DNA of 64,000 nt from Hellea sp. (GTDB taxonomy: Bacteria > Pseudomonadota > Alphaproteobacteria > Caulobacterales > Maricaulaceae): the NCBI GenBank assembly GCA_014238285.1, contig JABABK010000005.1, positions 1 through 64,000 of the forward strand, given 5' to 3'. Positions 38,499 to 47,366 of this stretch are shown here, piece by piece. The notes under the pieces are model-generated. The model was not told where the DNA came from and searched no databases. It saw only the letters and a program-made list of their open reading frames with translations. The position numbers were made by a program, and so were the translations under genes. The number at the start of each line of letters is the position of its first letter. Positions within the stretch are counted from its first letter, which is position 1.

Positions 38499-39830
38499 CT
38501 AAGCCCGCCGCCAAGTCGTACCATCCGCCCCATCCTCAAGCACAATCCCCATATCCTTAAGCTGATCCCGTATCTCATCAGAGCGCTTGAAATGCGCGCC
38601 CATCGCCGCTTTGTCGCCAGACTTTTTGGCAGCAATGGCTTTGTTTTTCTCCGCGTCGCGTTCGGAAACAAGGGCGTCAATTTCCGCTTCTTCATCCGCC
38701 GATGTATCGCCTTTGAACCAGTCTTCCGGGTCTTTTTGGAGGAGTCCTAAAACTTCACCCAGTTCAATTGTGAGATGCGCAAGGGATTCAGCCGTATTCA
38801 TATCATCAAGCATAAAGCTAAAATCCAGTTTTTCAGACCGCGTCCCGGCGGCCTTATCACGGTATAGGCCATCCAGCTGCGCCTTACTCTCCCTCAGCAA
38901 ATCTTCAGTCCAAATCAGTTCACTCCGGTAATGCGCCTTTAAAAGCGCCAACCGTATAACTTCCCCTTCCCAATCCTTGGTCAGGTCATGGATAAGCTTC
39001 ACATTACCAAGCGACTTGCTCATCTTCTCGCTGCCCATATTGAGGAACTCATTATGGACCCAATACTTCGCCATGGTTTTGCCATGGGCGCATTCGCTTT
39101 GGGCAATTTCGTTTTCGTGGTGGGGGAATTTCAGATCGACGCCACCGCAGTGAATATCGATCGTCTCGCCGAGTGTTTCCTTGGCCATAGCGGAACATTC
39201 GATATGCCAGCCCGGACGACCACGGCCAAAAGGCGCGTCCCAGCCAACGCCATCAAGCTCCGGTTTCCACAGCACAAAGTCAGCAGAGTTCTTTTTACGG
39301 GCAACTTCGCCCTCACCGACACGATCGCCTTTTTTAAGGGCGTCCAAAGTATTGCCGGATAACTTGCCGTAATCATCATACTTGGACACATCAAAAAAGA
39401 CATGGCCGTCGCTTTCATAAGCATAGTTATCTTCGATTAGCTTGGAGATAATCTCGATCATACCGCCAATATTATCCGTCGCTTTAGGCTGAACCGTCGG
39501 CATGAGGCAATTGAGAGCCGCCAGATCATCATTATAAATCTTAGCGTATTTCTCGGTTATATCCGAAATTTCTACGCCATGCTCTTTGGCCCCCGCTATA
39601 ATTTTATCATCGATATCAGTAATGTTGCGAGCGTAGACAACGTTCTCTTCGCCGTAAATATATCGTAGCACACGGAACAACACATCCGCGACCACAGCCG
39701 CCCGGGCATTGCCAATATGGGCGTAAGAATATACCGTCGGGCCGCAATTATACATGGTCACCCGTTTCGGGTCTTGCGGCGTGAACACTTCCTTTTGGCG
39801 TGTCAGCGAATTGTAGAGCTTGAGTTCCAT
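38499..39830 (-). CDS. cysS: Cysteinyl-tRNA synthetase
   Basis: MYNCGPTVYSYAHIGNARAAVVADVLFR, RPGWHIECSAMA, HHENEIAQSECAHGK, EKMSKSLGN. Confidence 0.97.
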   Translation of the reverse strand: MELKLYNSLTRQKEVFTPQDPKRVTMYNCGPTVYSYAHIGNARAAVVADVLFRVLRYIYGEENVVYARNITDIDDKIIAGAKEHGVEISDITEKYAKIYNDDLAALNCLMPTVQPKATDNIGGMIEIISKLIEDNYAYESDGHVFFDVSKYDDYGKLSGNTLDALKKGDRVGEGEVARKKNSADFVLWKPELDGVGWDAPFGRGRPGWHIECSAMAKETLGETIDIHCGGVDLKFPHHENEIAQSECAHGKTMAKYWVHNEFLNMGSEKMSKSLGNVKLIHDLTKDWEGEVIRLALLKAHYRSELIWTEDLLRESKAQLDGLYRDKAAGTRSEKLDFSFMLDDMNTAESLAHLTIELGEVLGLLQKDPEDWFKGDTSADEEAEIDALVSERDAEKNKAIAAKKSGDKAAMGAHFKRSDEIRDQLKDMGIVLEDGADGTTWRRA

Positions 39831-39891
39831 TTTACCATACCGTGTGAATTTGAGCCTTGCCTATTCAATCGGCGTGCTTATGTGAAGTATT

Positions 39892-40524
39892 ATGTGGCTT
39901 TCCATGCAAAATAAAATGCGGCTTGTATTTGTACTTATCATCATTGGCGCGGCTTTTGCGGCCAACAATGCTCGACTTCGGTATATTGATCAAATTTCAG
40001 ATGAGCGTTCGATTCAATTCAAACTAGCTGGCAGTACTGCTTATGTGAATGGAGTTACCGGACCGTTATCGTATGGAAAGGTCAAGAAATTTCTCAAAAA
40101 CAACCCGCAAGTTGACATCTTTGTTTTAGAGCACATGCCCGGCACGAGAGACAGTTTCACCAACCTAAAGATAGCTCGTTATATTCGGAAGAAAGGCATT
40201 AAAACTCAGCTTGGCCAAATAAGTTTTATAGCCTCTGGAGGCGTTGATTTGTTTATTGCAGGAGCAGAACGCACTATGGAATGCGGCGCTCGAATTGCTG
40301 TTCATAGCTGGAGTGTTGGTGGCAACAAATTCCGGTTTAGCCCAAACGACTTGAGACGAGATGAACACCGCCCTAGGCACGAAAAATTTTTATCGGATAT
40401 GGGCGTCGATCCCGCGTTTTACGTCTTCACCCGCGAAGCCTCTGAGCCCGAAAGCGTTCACATCATGACAAATGAAGAGATTGCCCGTTACGGGCTCCTG
40501 ACAAAGTCCGTCGATTGTGAATAA
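39892..40524 (+). CDS. COG3904/ClpP-crotonase-like exported protein
   Basis: IKTQLGQISFIASGGVDLFIAGAERTMECGARIAVHSWSVGG resembles the ClpP-like periplasmic COG3904 fold. Confidence 0.6.
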   Translation: MWLSMQNKMRLVFVLIIIGAAFAANNARLRYIDQISDERSIQFKLAGSTAYVNGVTGPLSYGKVKKFLKNNPQVDIFVLEHMPGTRDSFTNLKIARYIRKKGIKTQLGQISFIASGGVDLFIAGAERTMECGARIAVHSWSVGGNKFRFSPNDLRRDEHRPRHEKFLSDMGVDPAFYVFTREASEPESVHIMTNEEIARYGLLTKSVDCE

Positions 40525-40535
40525 CGCTAAAAACT

Positions 40536-40643
40536 CCGCCCATCCTAGACGTGATCCAGGATCTCGCTGCCAACGCCAGAGATACTGGCCTCCTCATCCT
40601 GAGGAGCCGCAAAGCGGCGTCTCGAAGGGGCCAGTATGGACGG
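40536..40643. repeat. Intergenic palindromic repeat, family C with nested insertion
   Basis: CCGCCCATCCTAGACGTGATCCAGGATC...GATACTGGCC[TCCTCATCCTGAGGAGCCGCAAAGCGGCGTCTCGAAGGG]GCCAGTATGGACGG. Confidence 0.75.
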
Positions 40644-40737
40644 TATTTTAGCAAACCGTTCCCCAACGGATATGAATAACAGATACGCGCATTTGTCGCT
40701 GGTATTTCTTAAACGTTATGCTGTATAAGACCCTGCT

Positions 40738-41361
40738 ATGAGTAATGATATGTCCAAAAAACCTGTCCTAAAAGCCGTCAATGACGCGCCGCGCCCCTCT
40801 CAAGAGGCCGCGATGGAAGCCGTTCGCACCTTAATCGCTTGGGCCGGAGACAATCCGGACCGCGAAGGCCTCAAAGATACGCCTAAACGCGTCGTGCAGG
40901 CCTATAAAGAGTGGTTTAAGGGGTATAATCAAGACCCCCAAGACATCCTCTCTCGCGTATTTGAGGACGTATCCGGCTATGATGATATGGTGATCTTGCG
41001 CGAAATTGACGTTGAGAGCCATTGTGAGCATCATATCGCGCCGTTTATTGGTAAAGCCTATGTCGCTTATATGCCAACAGACAAAGTTGTCGGCATTTCC
41101 AAAATCGTCAAAGTCGTAGAAGTCTTTTCCAAACGCCTTCAAACCCAAGAATCCATGACAGCACAAATCGCCAAAGCGATTGATGACGCGCTAAAACCTC
41201 GCGGCACGGCTATTATGGTGGATGCCGTTCATGAATGTATGACAACCCGCGGTGTTCATCACAAGCAAGTCTCGACGATCACGACGCAGTTTACGGGTGA
41301 GTTTAAAACCAATCCCGCCCTACAAGAGCGTTTTATTCGCTTGATTGGCCGCTCTTCATAA
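40738..41361 (+). CDS. folE: GTP cyclohydrolase I
   Basis: DTPKRVVQAYKEWFKGY, SHCEHHIAPFIGKAYVAYMP, ECMTTRGVHHK. Confidence 0.96.
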   Translation: MSNDMSKKPVLKAVNDAPRPSQEAAMEAVRTLIAWAGDNPDREGLKDTPKRVVQAYKEWFKGYNQDPQDILSRVFEDVSGYDDMVILREIDVESHCEHHIAPFIGKAYVAYMPTDKVVGISKIVKVVEVFSKRLQTQESMTAQIAKAIDDALKPRGTAIMVDAVHECMTTRGVHHKQVSTITTQFTGEFKTNPALQERFIRLIGRSS

Positions 41362-42208
41362 GCGGGCCGATTACTTCAATTTTATTCGTCCAAACAATAC
41401 CCGTATAGTTTTCAGGAACTTTAGCCCAATCTTTATGGCTATCAGTGCCGCCAGCGGAGCCATCTTTATAGGCTCCGACCAACATGGAACGGCTACCCAC
41501 AGCATTTAGACGTTTTTCAAATTTATAAGGCCAGCCCCACGCTAAATGCCGATAGTTCAGGGGAACAGGGATAATCATATTATAGCAGCTTGTTGGCACA
41601 TATCCGCTCCAACCTTTAAGTAGATACGCCTTTAAACAGGTTTTGCTTTGCTGTTTCGTAATAGCTGGGACCTCTGGCTTAGCCCTTTGAACAATTGAAA
41701 CAGGGTTTATGTGTCCCAGTACGGATAGTCTCTTCCAGTCACTATCGTCTAAATACTTCAGCAAGTCCTCGGCTTGAGTCTTGGACCGGCCTTTGAAGTT
41801 AATCATAAAATGGATTTCTGGAAACTCGGACAAAACATCCCTAAGCATCGGCATGCTCCCGATATGTTTTCCACGAAAAGGAAATGTCGCGCCGTTGTCA
41901 GACGTGTAACCGTGACCAATATCCAGAGCCTTTAAATATATCGAAGAATGATCCCGTACCCGTCCGCTGCCATCTGTTCGGCAATCCAGTTCCCAATCAT
42001 GAAACACAGCAAATTCACCATCGGTTGTGGGGTGAATATCAAACTCGATCCAGTCGGCACCATTATCGATGGCGGCCTGAAACGCGGTAAGCGTATTTTC
42101 AACATAGCTATGCTCGGGCGTGAAAATACGCGCCGCCGTACAGGTATCATTGGTGAGATTTTCCCGGTGAAATGTTTGGTGAACACCCCGGTGGGACAGC
42201 AATGTCAT
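41333..42208 (-). CDS. Glycerophosphodiester phosphodiesterase family protein
   Basis: LLSHRGVHQ, ENTLTAFQAAIDNGADWIEFDIHPTTDGEFAVFHDWELDCRTDG. Confidence 0.9.
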   Translation of the reverse strand: MTLLSHRGVHQTFHRENLTNDTCTAARIFTPEHSYVENTLTAFQAAIDNGADWIEFDIHPTTDGEFAVFHDWELDCRTDGSGRVRDHSSIYLKALDIGHGYTSDNGATFPFRGKHIGSMPMLRDVLSEFPEIHFMINFKGRSKTQAEDLLKYLDDSDWKRLSVLGHINPVSIVQRAKPEVPAITKQQSKTCLKAYLLKGWSGYVPTSCYNMIIPVPLNYRHLAWGWPYKFEKRLNAVGSRSMLVGAYKDGSAGGTDSHKDWAKVPENYTGIVWTNKIEVIGPLMKSGQSSE

Positions 42209-42307
42209 CTATCCTTCGGGCTTTTTAACCATCCAAGACGCGTTATTCAGATAAATTTCCGCAACGCAGACAATAAACCCTAAAAGTCCTACATTTCGTT
42301 TTTCCAT
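42209..42307 (-). CDS. Candidate 32-aa membrane microprotein upstream of GDPD gene
   Basis: Own translation MEKRNVGLLGFIVCVAEIYLNNASWMVKKPEG; AAAGGTAACGAAATG RBS; stop directly abuts the GDPD ATG. Confidence 0.5.
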   Translation of the reverse strand: MEKRNVGLLGFIVCVAEIYLNNASWMVKKPEG

Positions 42308-42757
42308 TTCGTTACCTTTTGAGGTGAAATGAAATGAAAATTGCGTCAGAAATATGGTAAATTGTGCAATTCACATTAATTTGGAATCGCAAATATGCCT
42401 TTATTCACCCATTTCCCGGCCATATACTCGGTATTATTAAAGGTGAAATGACTATCTTCCGAAAGCCGTCCTATAACGGCGGGCGAGTCGGCGTTCAGAT
42501 TTGCGGCAGATCAGTAGCCATTTGCGCATCATCCCTCCTTTCACCTGGTCCATATTTCGAATGGGTGGCCTGAAAGCAGGCGTGACATAATTATTGCGCA
42601 TGAACTCCCCTGATAATAACTGCCTCTTAGAGCAAGTCGCACATCATCTGCAGCAAGCTGCTCTAAGCGAATCTTGCATAGGTTATGGTTAACAAGTGAT
42701 TAAGCTTGTTAAAAGCCAGAACGAATAAAACTGGAATATATCAAATAGGTTTTATAC

Positions 42758-42790
42758 AAAGAAAAAGCCCGCTGCCGAAGCAACGGGCCC
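42758..42790 (-). terminator. Rho-independent terminator of rpmB
   Basis: On minus strand: GGGCCCGTTGCTTCGGCAGCGGGCTTTTTC, strong stem with TTCG tetraloop and T run. Confidence 0.88.
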
Positions 42791-42814
42791 TTATAAGCGG
42801 CATGTGGGGGCCGC

Positions 42815-43123
42815 TTAAGCTGCTTCAGCTATTTCGGCTTGCTTTTTGATCAGCGCCTTTTTTAGCTTCTTAGCCTTATCCGTTAGTTTAGCATTTTTTG
42901 TGCCTAAAAGAAACCCGTCTAGGCCGCCTTTAAAATCAACAGTCCGTAGAGTCTTGGCAGCAATGCGCATTTTAAACGCTTGTCCAAGGCTATCGGACGG
43001 CAAAGTAACTTTACAAAGGTTCACTTCAAAACGACGTTTCGTTCTGTTTTTAGCGTGAGACACATTGTTTCCGGTCATTGGGCCGGTATTTAAAAGATCG
43101 CAGCGACGTGACATCTTATTCAC
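42815..43123 (-). CDS. rpmB: 50S ribosomal protein L28
   Basis: MSRRCDLLNTGPMTGNNVSHAKNRTKRRFEVNLCKV. Confidence 0.97.
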   Translation of the reverse strand: MNKMSRRCDLLNTGPMTGNNVSHAKNRTKRRFEVNLCKVTLPSDSLGQAFKMRIAAKTLRTVDFKGGLDGFLLGTKNAKLTDKAKKLKKALIKKQAEIAEAA

Positions 43124-43133
43124 CTATTTCATC

Positions 43134-43161
43134 AAAAAAGGCCCGCATAATAATGTCGGGC
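43134..43161 (-). promoter_or_regulatory. Terminator-like hairpin in the rpmB leader (possible attenuator)
   Basis: Minus strand GCCCGACATTATTATGCGGGCCTTTTT immediately before the rpmB RBS. Confidence 0.5.
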
Positions 43162-43361
43162 ACACATAATTTGAGGGCGAAATAGAGGTATGAAGCCCGC
43201 CCGTCAAGCTTTTTACGCCCACAAATGCAAAGCAATTTGCCTAAACAGTGCCCAAACAGCGATAGAACATAGCAGAACATGACTGAATTGTCACTAAAAC
43301 CCCTTGAATTATTCATGTTCTAGCTATTCGGAAGCCTCTATAGAGCGCTCATAAACGAATT

Positions 43362-44258
43362 TTGGAGACCAGAATGAATCGATTCTACCTCAAACCTGGA
43401 TTGTTCCAATCTAGCCTGCTTAAATCCAGCCTAATGGGCGCAGCAGCTCTTGCTGTGGCCGGATTGGCCTATGCGCAAGAGGCCTCTAATCGTTATCCTG
43501 CAGAAAGATATGTAGCTCCGATTGCGCCTGCTCCAGGCGAAACCGCGTTTAACTTCCGGCTCAAGGGCTATGTCTTTGGACTTAAAATGATCTCAGTGCG
43601 GTATAAAGGCGTGTTTGATGATCAAAATTATAGTGTTTATTCTGATCTTAAGACCTCAGGCCTGGCCGCACTTTTGAAAAAACAGCGTATGTGGTCTACA
43701 ACAGAAGGCCGTTATGACCGCTCCGGCATGTATCCTCTCGATCATACCCAGCAAAACCTTGATAAGAAAAGTCGCCGGGTCGAGATGGATTATGATTACA
43801 CGGCCCGGACAATTGATACATCAATTGTACCCCGTAACGGATCCATGGGCGTTCCGCCCGCCGGACCTGTCGAAAGCTTCAATGCTGATGATATTATATC
43901 TGCGGTCTTAAAAATGATGCTCACAGGCCACGCTGTCGATGGCAAAATGTGCGAAGGCGATATAAAAGTTTTTGACAGCAAACAGCACTATAAGCTGCGT
44001 ATGGTCCCGCAGGAAATACTTCGGTATAAATATGACGGCGAAAAATATGACGGCATTAAATGCCACATCTATTATGAGGCTATTTCAGGCTTTGACCCGG
44101 AAGATTTGCCAAGCGCAAAAGAAAGCGCCACGCCTGTGATTATCTATTTCATCAACCGCCCGGAATATGGTCTCTATATGCCGGCCAAGTTTTCTTACAA
44201 AGTCAGCGGTTTCAAGGCCACGATCAAAGTCAAAGACGCGGAAATCATCAAAGGCTAA
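43362..44258 (+). CDS. DUF3108 domain-containing protein
   Basis: Signal peptide; FNFRLKGYVFGLKMISVRYKGVFDDQNYSVYSDLKTSGL; CHIYYEAISGF; P-x-F-x-Y near C-terminus. Confidence 0.75.
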   Translation: METRMNRFYLKPGLFQSSLLKSSLMGAAALAVAGLAYAQEASNRYPAERYVAPIAPAPGETAFNFRLKGYVFGLKMISVRYKGVFDDQNYSVYSDLKTSGLAALLKKQRMWSTTEGRYDRSGMYPLDHTQQNLDKKSRRVEMDYDYTARTIDTSIVPRNGSMGVPPAGPVESFNADDIISAVLKMMLTGHAVDGKMCEGDIKVFDSKQHYKLRMVPQEILRYKYDGEKYDGIKCHIYYEAISGFDPEDLPSAKESATPVIIYFINRPEYGLYMPAKFSYKVSGFKATIKVKDAEIIKG

Positions 44259-44274
44259 TTTATTGATCTCAAAT

Positions 44275-44290
44275 TGTGATGTACGTCACA
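44275..44290. promoter_or_regulatory. CRP-type binding site
   Basis: TGTGA-TGTACG-TCACA, exact TGTGA-N6-TCACA, about 95 bp upstream of a Crp/Fnr-family ORF. Confidence 0.65.
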
Positions 44291-44385
44291 TACCGTCTGA
44301 GCACTCGATGCTAACACTTGCTCGAAAGGCAGAAGTATTGTAACTTATTACAACTTAAAACTTCTGATAAACTCGGGCGGAAACG

Positions 44386-45063
44386 ATGACCTATAGGCTT
44401 GAAGACATATTATCGCGGCACTGGCTATTTGGTAGCCTGCCAGAGCGCACACGCAGTGATCTTATCAGCAAGTTTTCTATCAAAAAATACCAAATGAAAA
44501 ATTACGTCTTCCATCAAGATGACCTAGCCGAACGGCTTTATGTTATTCTCGATGGAGAAATTTCTGTCGAAACCACTTCTATGAGCGGCAAAACTACCAA
44601 GATTACCCACTTGAGCAAGGGGGAGATTTTTGGTGAGTTTGCGCTTATCGATGAAGGCCTGCGCAGTGCGAGCGCCATTATAGTGCGCCCCACAACATTG
44701 GCGTCGCTGTCTGCTCAGGCCTTTCATCAAATTATGGAAGAACAGCCAGAATTTGCCAAAAGCCTTCTCTGTGTCCTGGTCGCTCATATCCGGCAATCCA
44801 ATCAACAGATTGAAAGCCTTGTAACGCTATCGCTTTTGCAGCGCACAGCTCGGCTTTTATTGCAATTAGCCAAAACTGAGGGCGACCTCATCAATATTAC
44901 CCAACAACAAATCGGTGAGCGGCTTTTTGCGTCTCGTGAAAAGGTCAATATAAAGCTCAAAAAACTTGAGCAATTAGGCGCAATCTCAACCGGTCACGGT
45001 AAAATCCAAATTCACAATACAGAGCACCTGGCAAGGATTGTTGATGCGGATGACGACATTTAG
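44386..45063 (+). CDS. Crp/Fnr family transcriptional regulator
   Basis: cNMP-binding fold FHQDDLAERLYVILDGEISV...GEIFGEFALIDEGLRSASA; HTH ITQQQIGERLFASREKVNIKLKKLEQLGAI. Confidence 0.93.
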   Translation: MTYRLEDILSRHWLFGSLPERTRSDLISKFSIKKYQMKNYVFHQDDLAERLYVILDGEISVETTSMSGKTTKITHLSKGEIFGEFALIDEGLRSASAIIVRPTTLASLSAQAFHQIMEEQPEFAKSLLCVLVAHIRQSNQQIESLVTLSLLQRTARLLLQLAKTEGDLINITQQQIGERLFASREKVNIKLKKLEQLGAISTGHGKIQIHNTEHLARIVDADDDI

Positions 45064-45084
45064 GGTTTTCATTTTATTTAAGTG

Positions 45085-45171
45085 CCCGCTCATCCCCGCG
45101 CAGGCGGGGACCTATTTCCGAAACACCCAAATCCATAATCTAGGGGTTCTCGCCTACGCGGGGATGAGCGG
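45085..45171. repeat. Intergenic palindromic repeat, family B
   Basis: CCCGCTCATCCCCGCGCAGGCGGGGACC...GGGTTCTCGCCTACGCGGGGATGAGCGG between convergent genes. Confidence 0.85.
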
Positions 45172-45180
45172 AATAAGAAA

Positions 45181-45453
45181 CTAAGACATCACCAGCGCCA
45201 TAACGGCATAACCGCAAACACCTGTCATCAGAGCGCCGGAGCGGCTGAGCGGGCGTACATAGCGCTCTAAACAGACAGCGAGAACGAGCAGCGCCATAAA
45301 CAACGCGGCGGCTTCAGCCAGGGTTATAAAAGCTGTATCAAGGCCAAGCGCACTCGCCCGGGCGTGAAAAGCTGTGTCGAACAGACAGGCGAGCAAAATA
45401 CCTAAAAAGGTGACGACTTGGGTCCAAAGGACATAAGGTTTAAAGTTTCTCAT
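45181..45453 (-). CDS. Small hydrophobic membrane protein
   Basis: MRNFKPYVLWTQVVTFLGILLACLF...; start placed at MRNFKPY to avoid overlap with the divergent cyclase gene; longer ORF to 45570. Confidence 0.55.
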   Translation of the reverse strand: MRNFKPYVLWTQVVTFLGILLACLFDTAFHARASALGLDTAFITLAEAAALFMALLVLAVCLERYVRPLSRSGALMTGVCGYAVMALVMS

Positions 45454-45524
45454 AGTTCTATTTATAGGTTTTTCTTGCCGAGCGGTTGTAACATGGGTCA
45501 TAGTGACGGAAGATTGGGCGGGAC

Positions 45525-47324
45525 GTGGAAAACATAGAAACGCAACAAACCAGCCATTTAGGGCAAACACGAAGGCTCACCACAATATTGGTCGCCGATA
45601 TTTGTGGCTATTCGGCCATGTCCGAAAAAGACGAAGCCTCCGCCATTCGCTTAGTTGATCTGCTTTTCAAAATTTTTGGGCAACAAGCCACGCGCCATGG
45701 TGGCCGCGTTTTCAATCGCGCAGCGGACGGTTTTCTCGCGGAGTTCCCCAGCGCCAATGCCTGCATGCAAGCGGCCATAGATTTTTGCCGCGAAGTATCC
45801 GATCGCAATAACCTCTCCCCTAACGCCATCAACGCAAAGGTGCGCGTCGGCGTCCATGTCGGCGACGTAGTCGACCGAGACGATGGCGACATCCTCGGTC
45901 ACGGAGTCAACATCGCCGCACGGCTGCAATCCGCAGCCGACCCCGGCATGATCCTAGCTTCCTCCAACATCGTCAATCTTCTGGGCCCCAAATTCAAAAC
46001 CAACGCCCAAAAGCGCGGGGGCCTGAACCTTAAAAACATCAGCGAAAACATCACCGCCTATCAAATCGATCCAGAGAAATCAGATCTACGGCCAGGATGG
46101 AGAATGCCGAGGTTTTTGAAGTCACGCAATTTCGCCTATCTGATTATTTTAGGGGTGGTGGTGTTCTCGACGCTCACTATTCAAGGTCGGCGGCATGAGA
46201 GCATTATAGCGCATAAGATTGAAACTATACTGAATGACAGCTTCGGTAAGACGGTTGATGTCAGCGATAATAATGTCTCCGCGCCCTATGTGCGGAATGT
46301 GCTGGAGAATTTGGCCCAGTCGAATATCCCGTCCCATCAGGCTAGTTTTGCATTGCTAGAAGCTGGGAATGTTGGACTGGCCATTGAACGACTTGAGAAT
46401 GCGCTGGAGGAGATGGATCTCGGGGGCAGAAATTACGTCGATACCATGCACCAAATTGCGGCGTTATCCCTATATTCTGACCCTTCAAAATCCATTGCTT
46501 ATTATGAGACGATTCTTGATATAAACCCCGATGACGGCTTGGCACTCAAATGGCTCATAAAGGTCAATCATCTTTCCGGTAATGCGGACAAAGCAGCTGA
46601 ATTATTTGAAAAGGCATTTCTCAATAAAACTCTTCCCTCTCGCCAAAAACTACTTCTTCAATTTGAGTTTGCAGTGAGCTACATATATAATGAAGATTAT
46701 GAGATCGCTATCAATCTTATGAATTCTATTTCAAATGATGTAAAGGCAACCAACGACCCAAGGCTACTTAACCTATGGAAAACCAACAAAAGCATAGCAT
46801 TAGAACGCACAAACCAACTGGATGAAGCTGAAGCTCTATTGATGGAAGTAGTCTCAAGTCTCGAAGTTATTGGGGCTGATGAAAATCTTCCAAGAGCTTA
46901 TAATGTGCTAGGACAAGTTTATGAAAAACGGGGGAATGCGGACCAATTATCTCAAAAAAAATATAGAGAACTAGCAATTCATGCTTACGAAAAACAATTC
47001 GATTTCGGCCATATACTAAACAAACCAAGCGATATGGGTGAAGCTAGACAGTATTTAGGGGAGATATATTTAAAAACAGGCAATATAGAAATTGCCGAAC
47101 AACAATTGTTAGAGTTAATGAGAATTGCAAGAATAAATAACTTTGAAATTGGATTAGCAAGGGGCCACATTGGTTTAGGAAAAATTGAACAAATTAAAGG
47201 AAACACGAAGCAAACGTGTTTCCATTTCCACAAAGCTAATGAGATAAAACTGAAGCAAGATGCACTTCCATTAAGGAACTATCACCTATCTTGGTTTGGA
47301 ACCATCCGCGACGAATGTCTCTAA
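45525..47324 (+). CDS. Class III adenylate/guanylate cyclase domain, TM, TPR-repeat protein
   Basis: TTILVADICGYSAMSEKDEASAIRLVDLLFKIFGQQATRHGGRVFNRAADGFLAEFPS...VGVHVGDVVDRDDGDILGHGVNIAARLQ; hydrophobic FAYLIILGVVVFSTL; TPR-like C-terminus; GTG start. Confidence 0.88.
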   Translation: MENIETQQTSHLGQTRRLTTILVADICGYSAMSEKDEASAIRLVDLLFKIFGQQATRHGGRVFNRAADGFLAEFPSANACMQAAIDFCREVSDRNNLSPNAINAKVRVGVHVGDVVDRDDGDILGHGVNIAARLQSAADPGMILASSNIVNLLGPKFKTNAQKRGGLNLKNISENITAYQIDPEKSDLRPGWRMPRFLKSRNFAYLIILGVVVFSTLTIQGRRHESIIAHKIETILNDSFGKTVDVSDNNVSAPYVRNVLENLAQSNIPSHQASFALLEAGNVGLAIERLENALEEMDLGGRNYVDTMHQIAALSLYSDPSKSIAYYETILDINPDDGLALKWLIKVNHLSGNADKAAELFEKAFLNKTLPSRQKLLLQFEFAVSYIYNEDYEIAINLMNSISNDVKATNDPRLLNLWKTNKSIALERTNQLDEAEALLMEVVSSLEVIGADENLPRAYNVLGQVYEKRGNADQLSQKKYRELAIHAYEKQFDFGHILNKPSDMGEARQYLGEIYLKTGNIEIAEQQLLELMRIARINNFEIGLARGHIGLGKIEQIKGNTKQTCFHFHKANEIKLKQDALPLRNYHLSWFGTIRDECL

Positions 47325-47366
47325 CTTTTGCATTCTTTATTGATAGTTCCACTATCCTAAAACCCT

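Noticed and set aside
42364-42573. 69-aa plus-strand ORF in the GDPD-rpmB intergenic region
   Set aside because: No RBS or conserved motif apparent; could not be supported as coding
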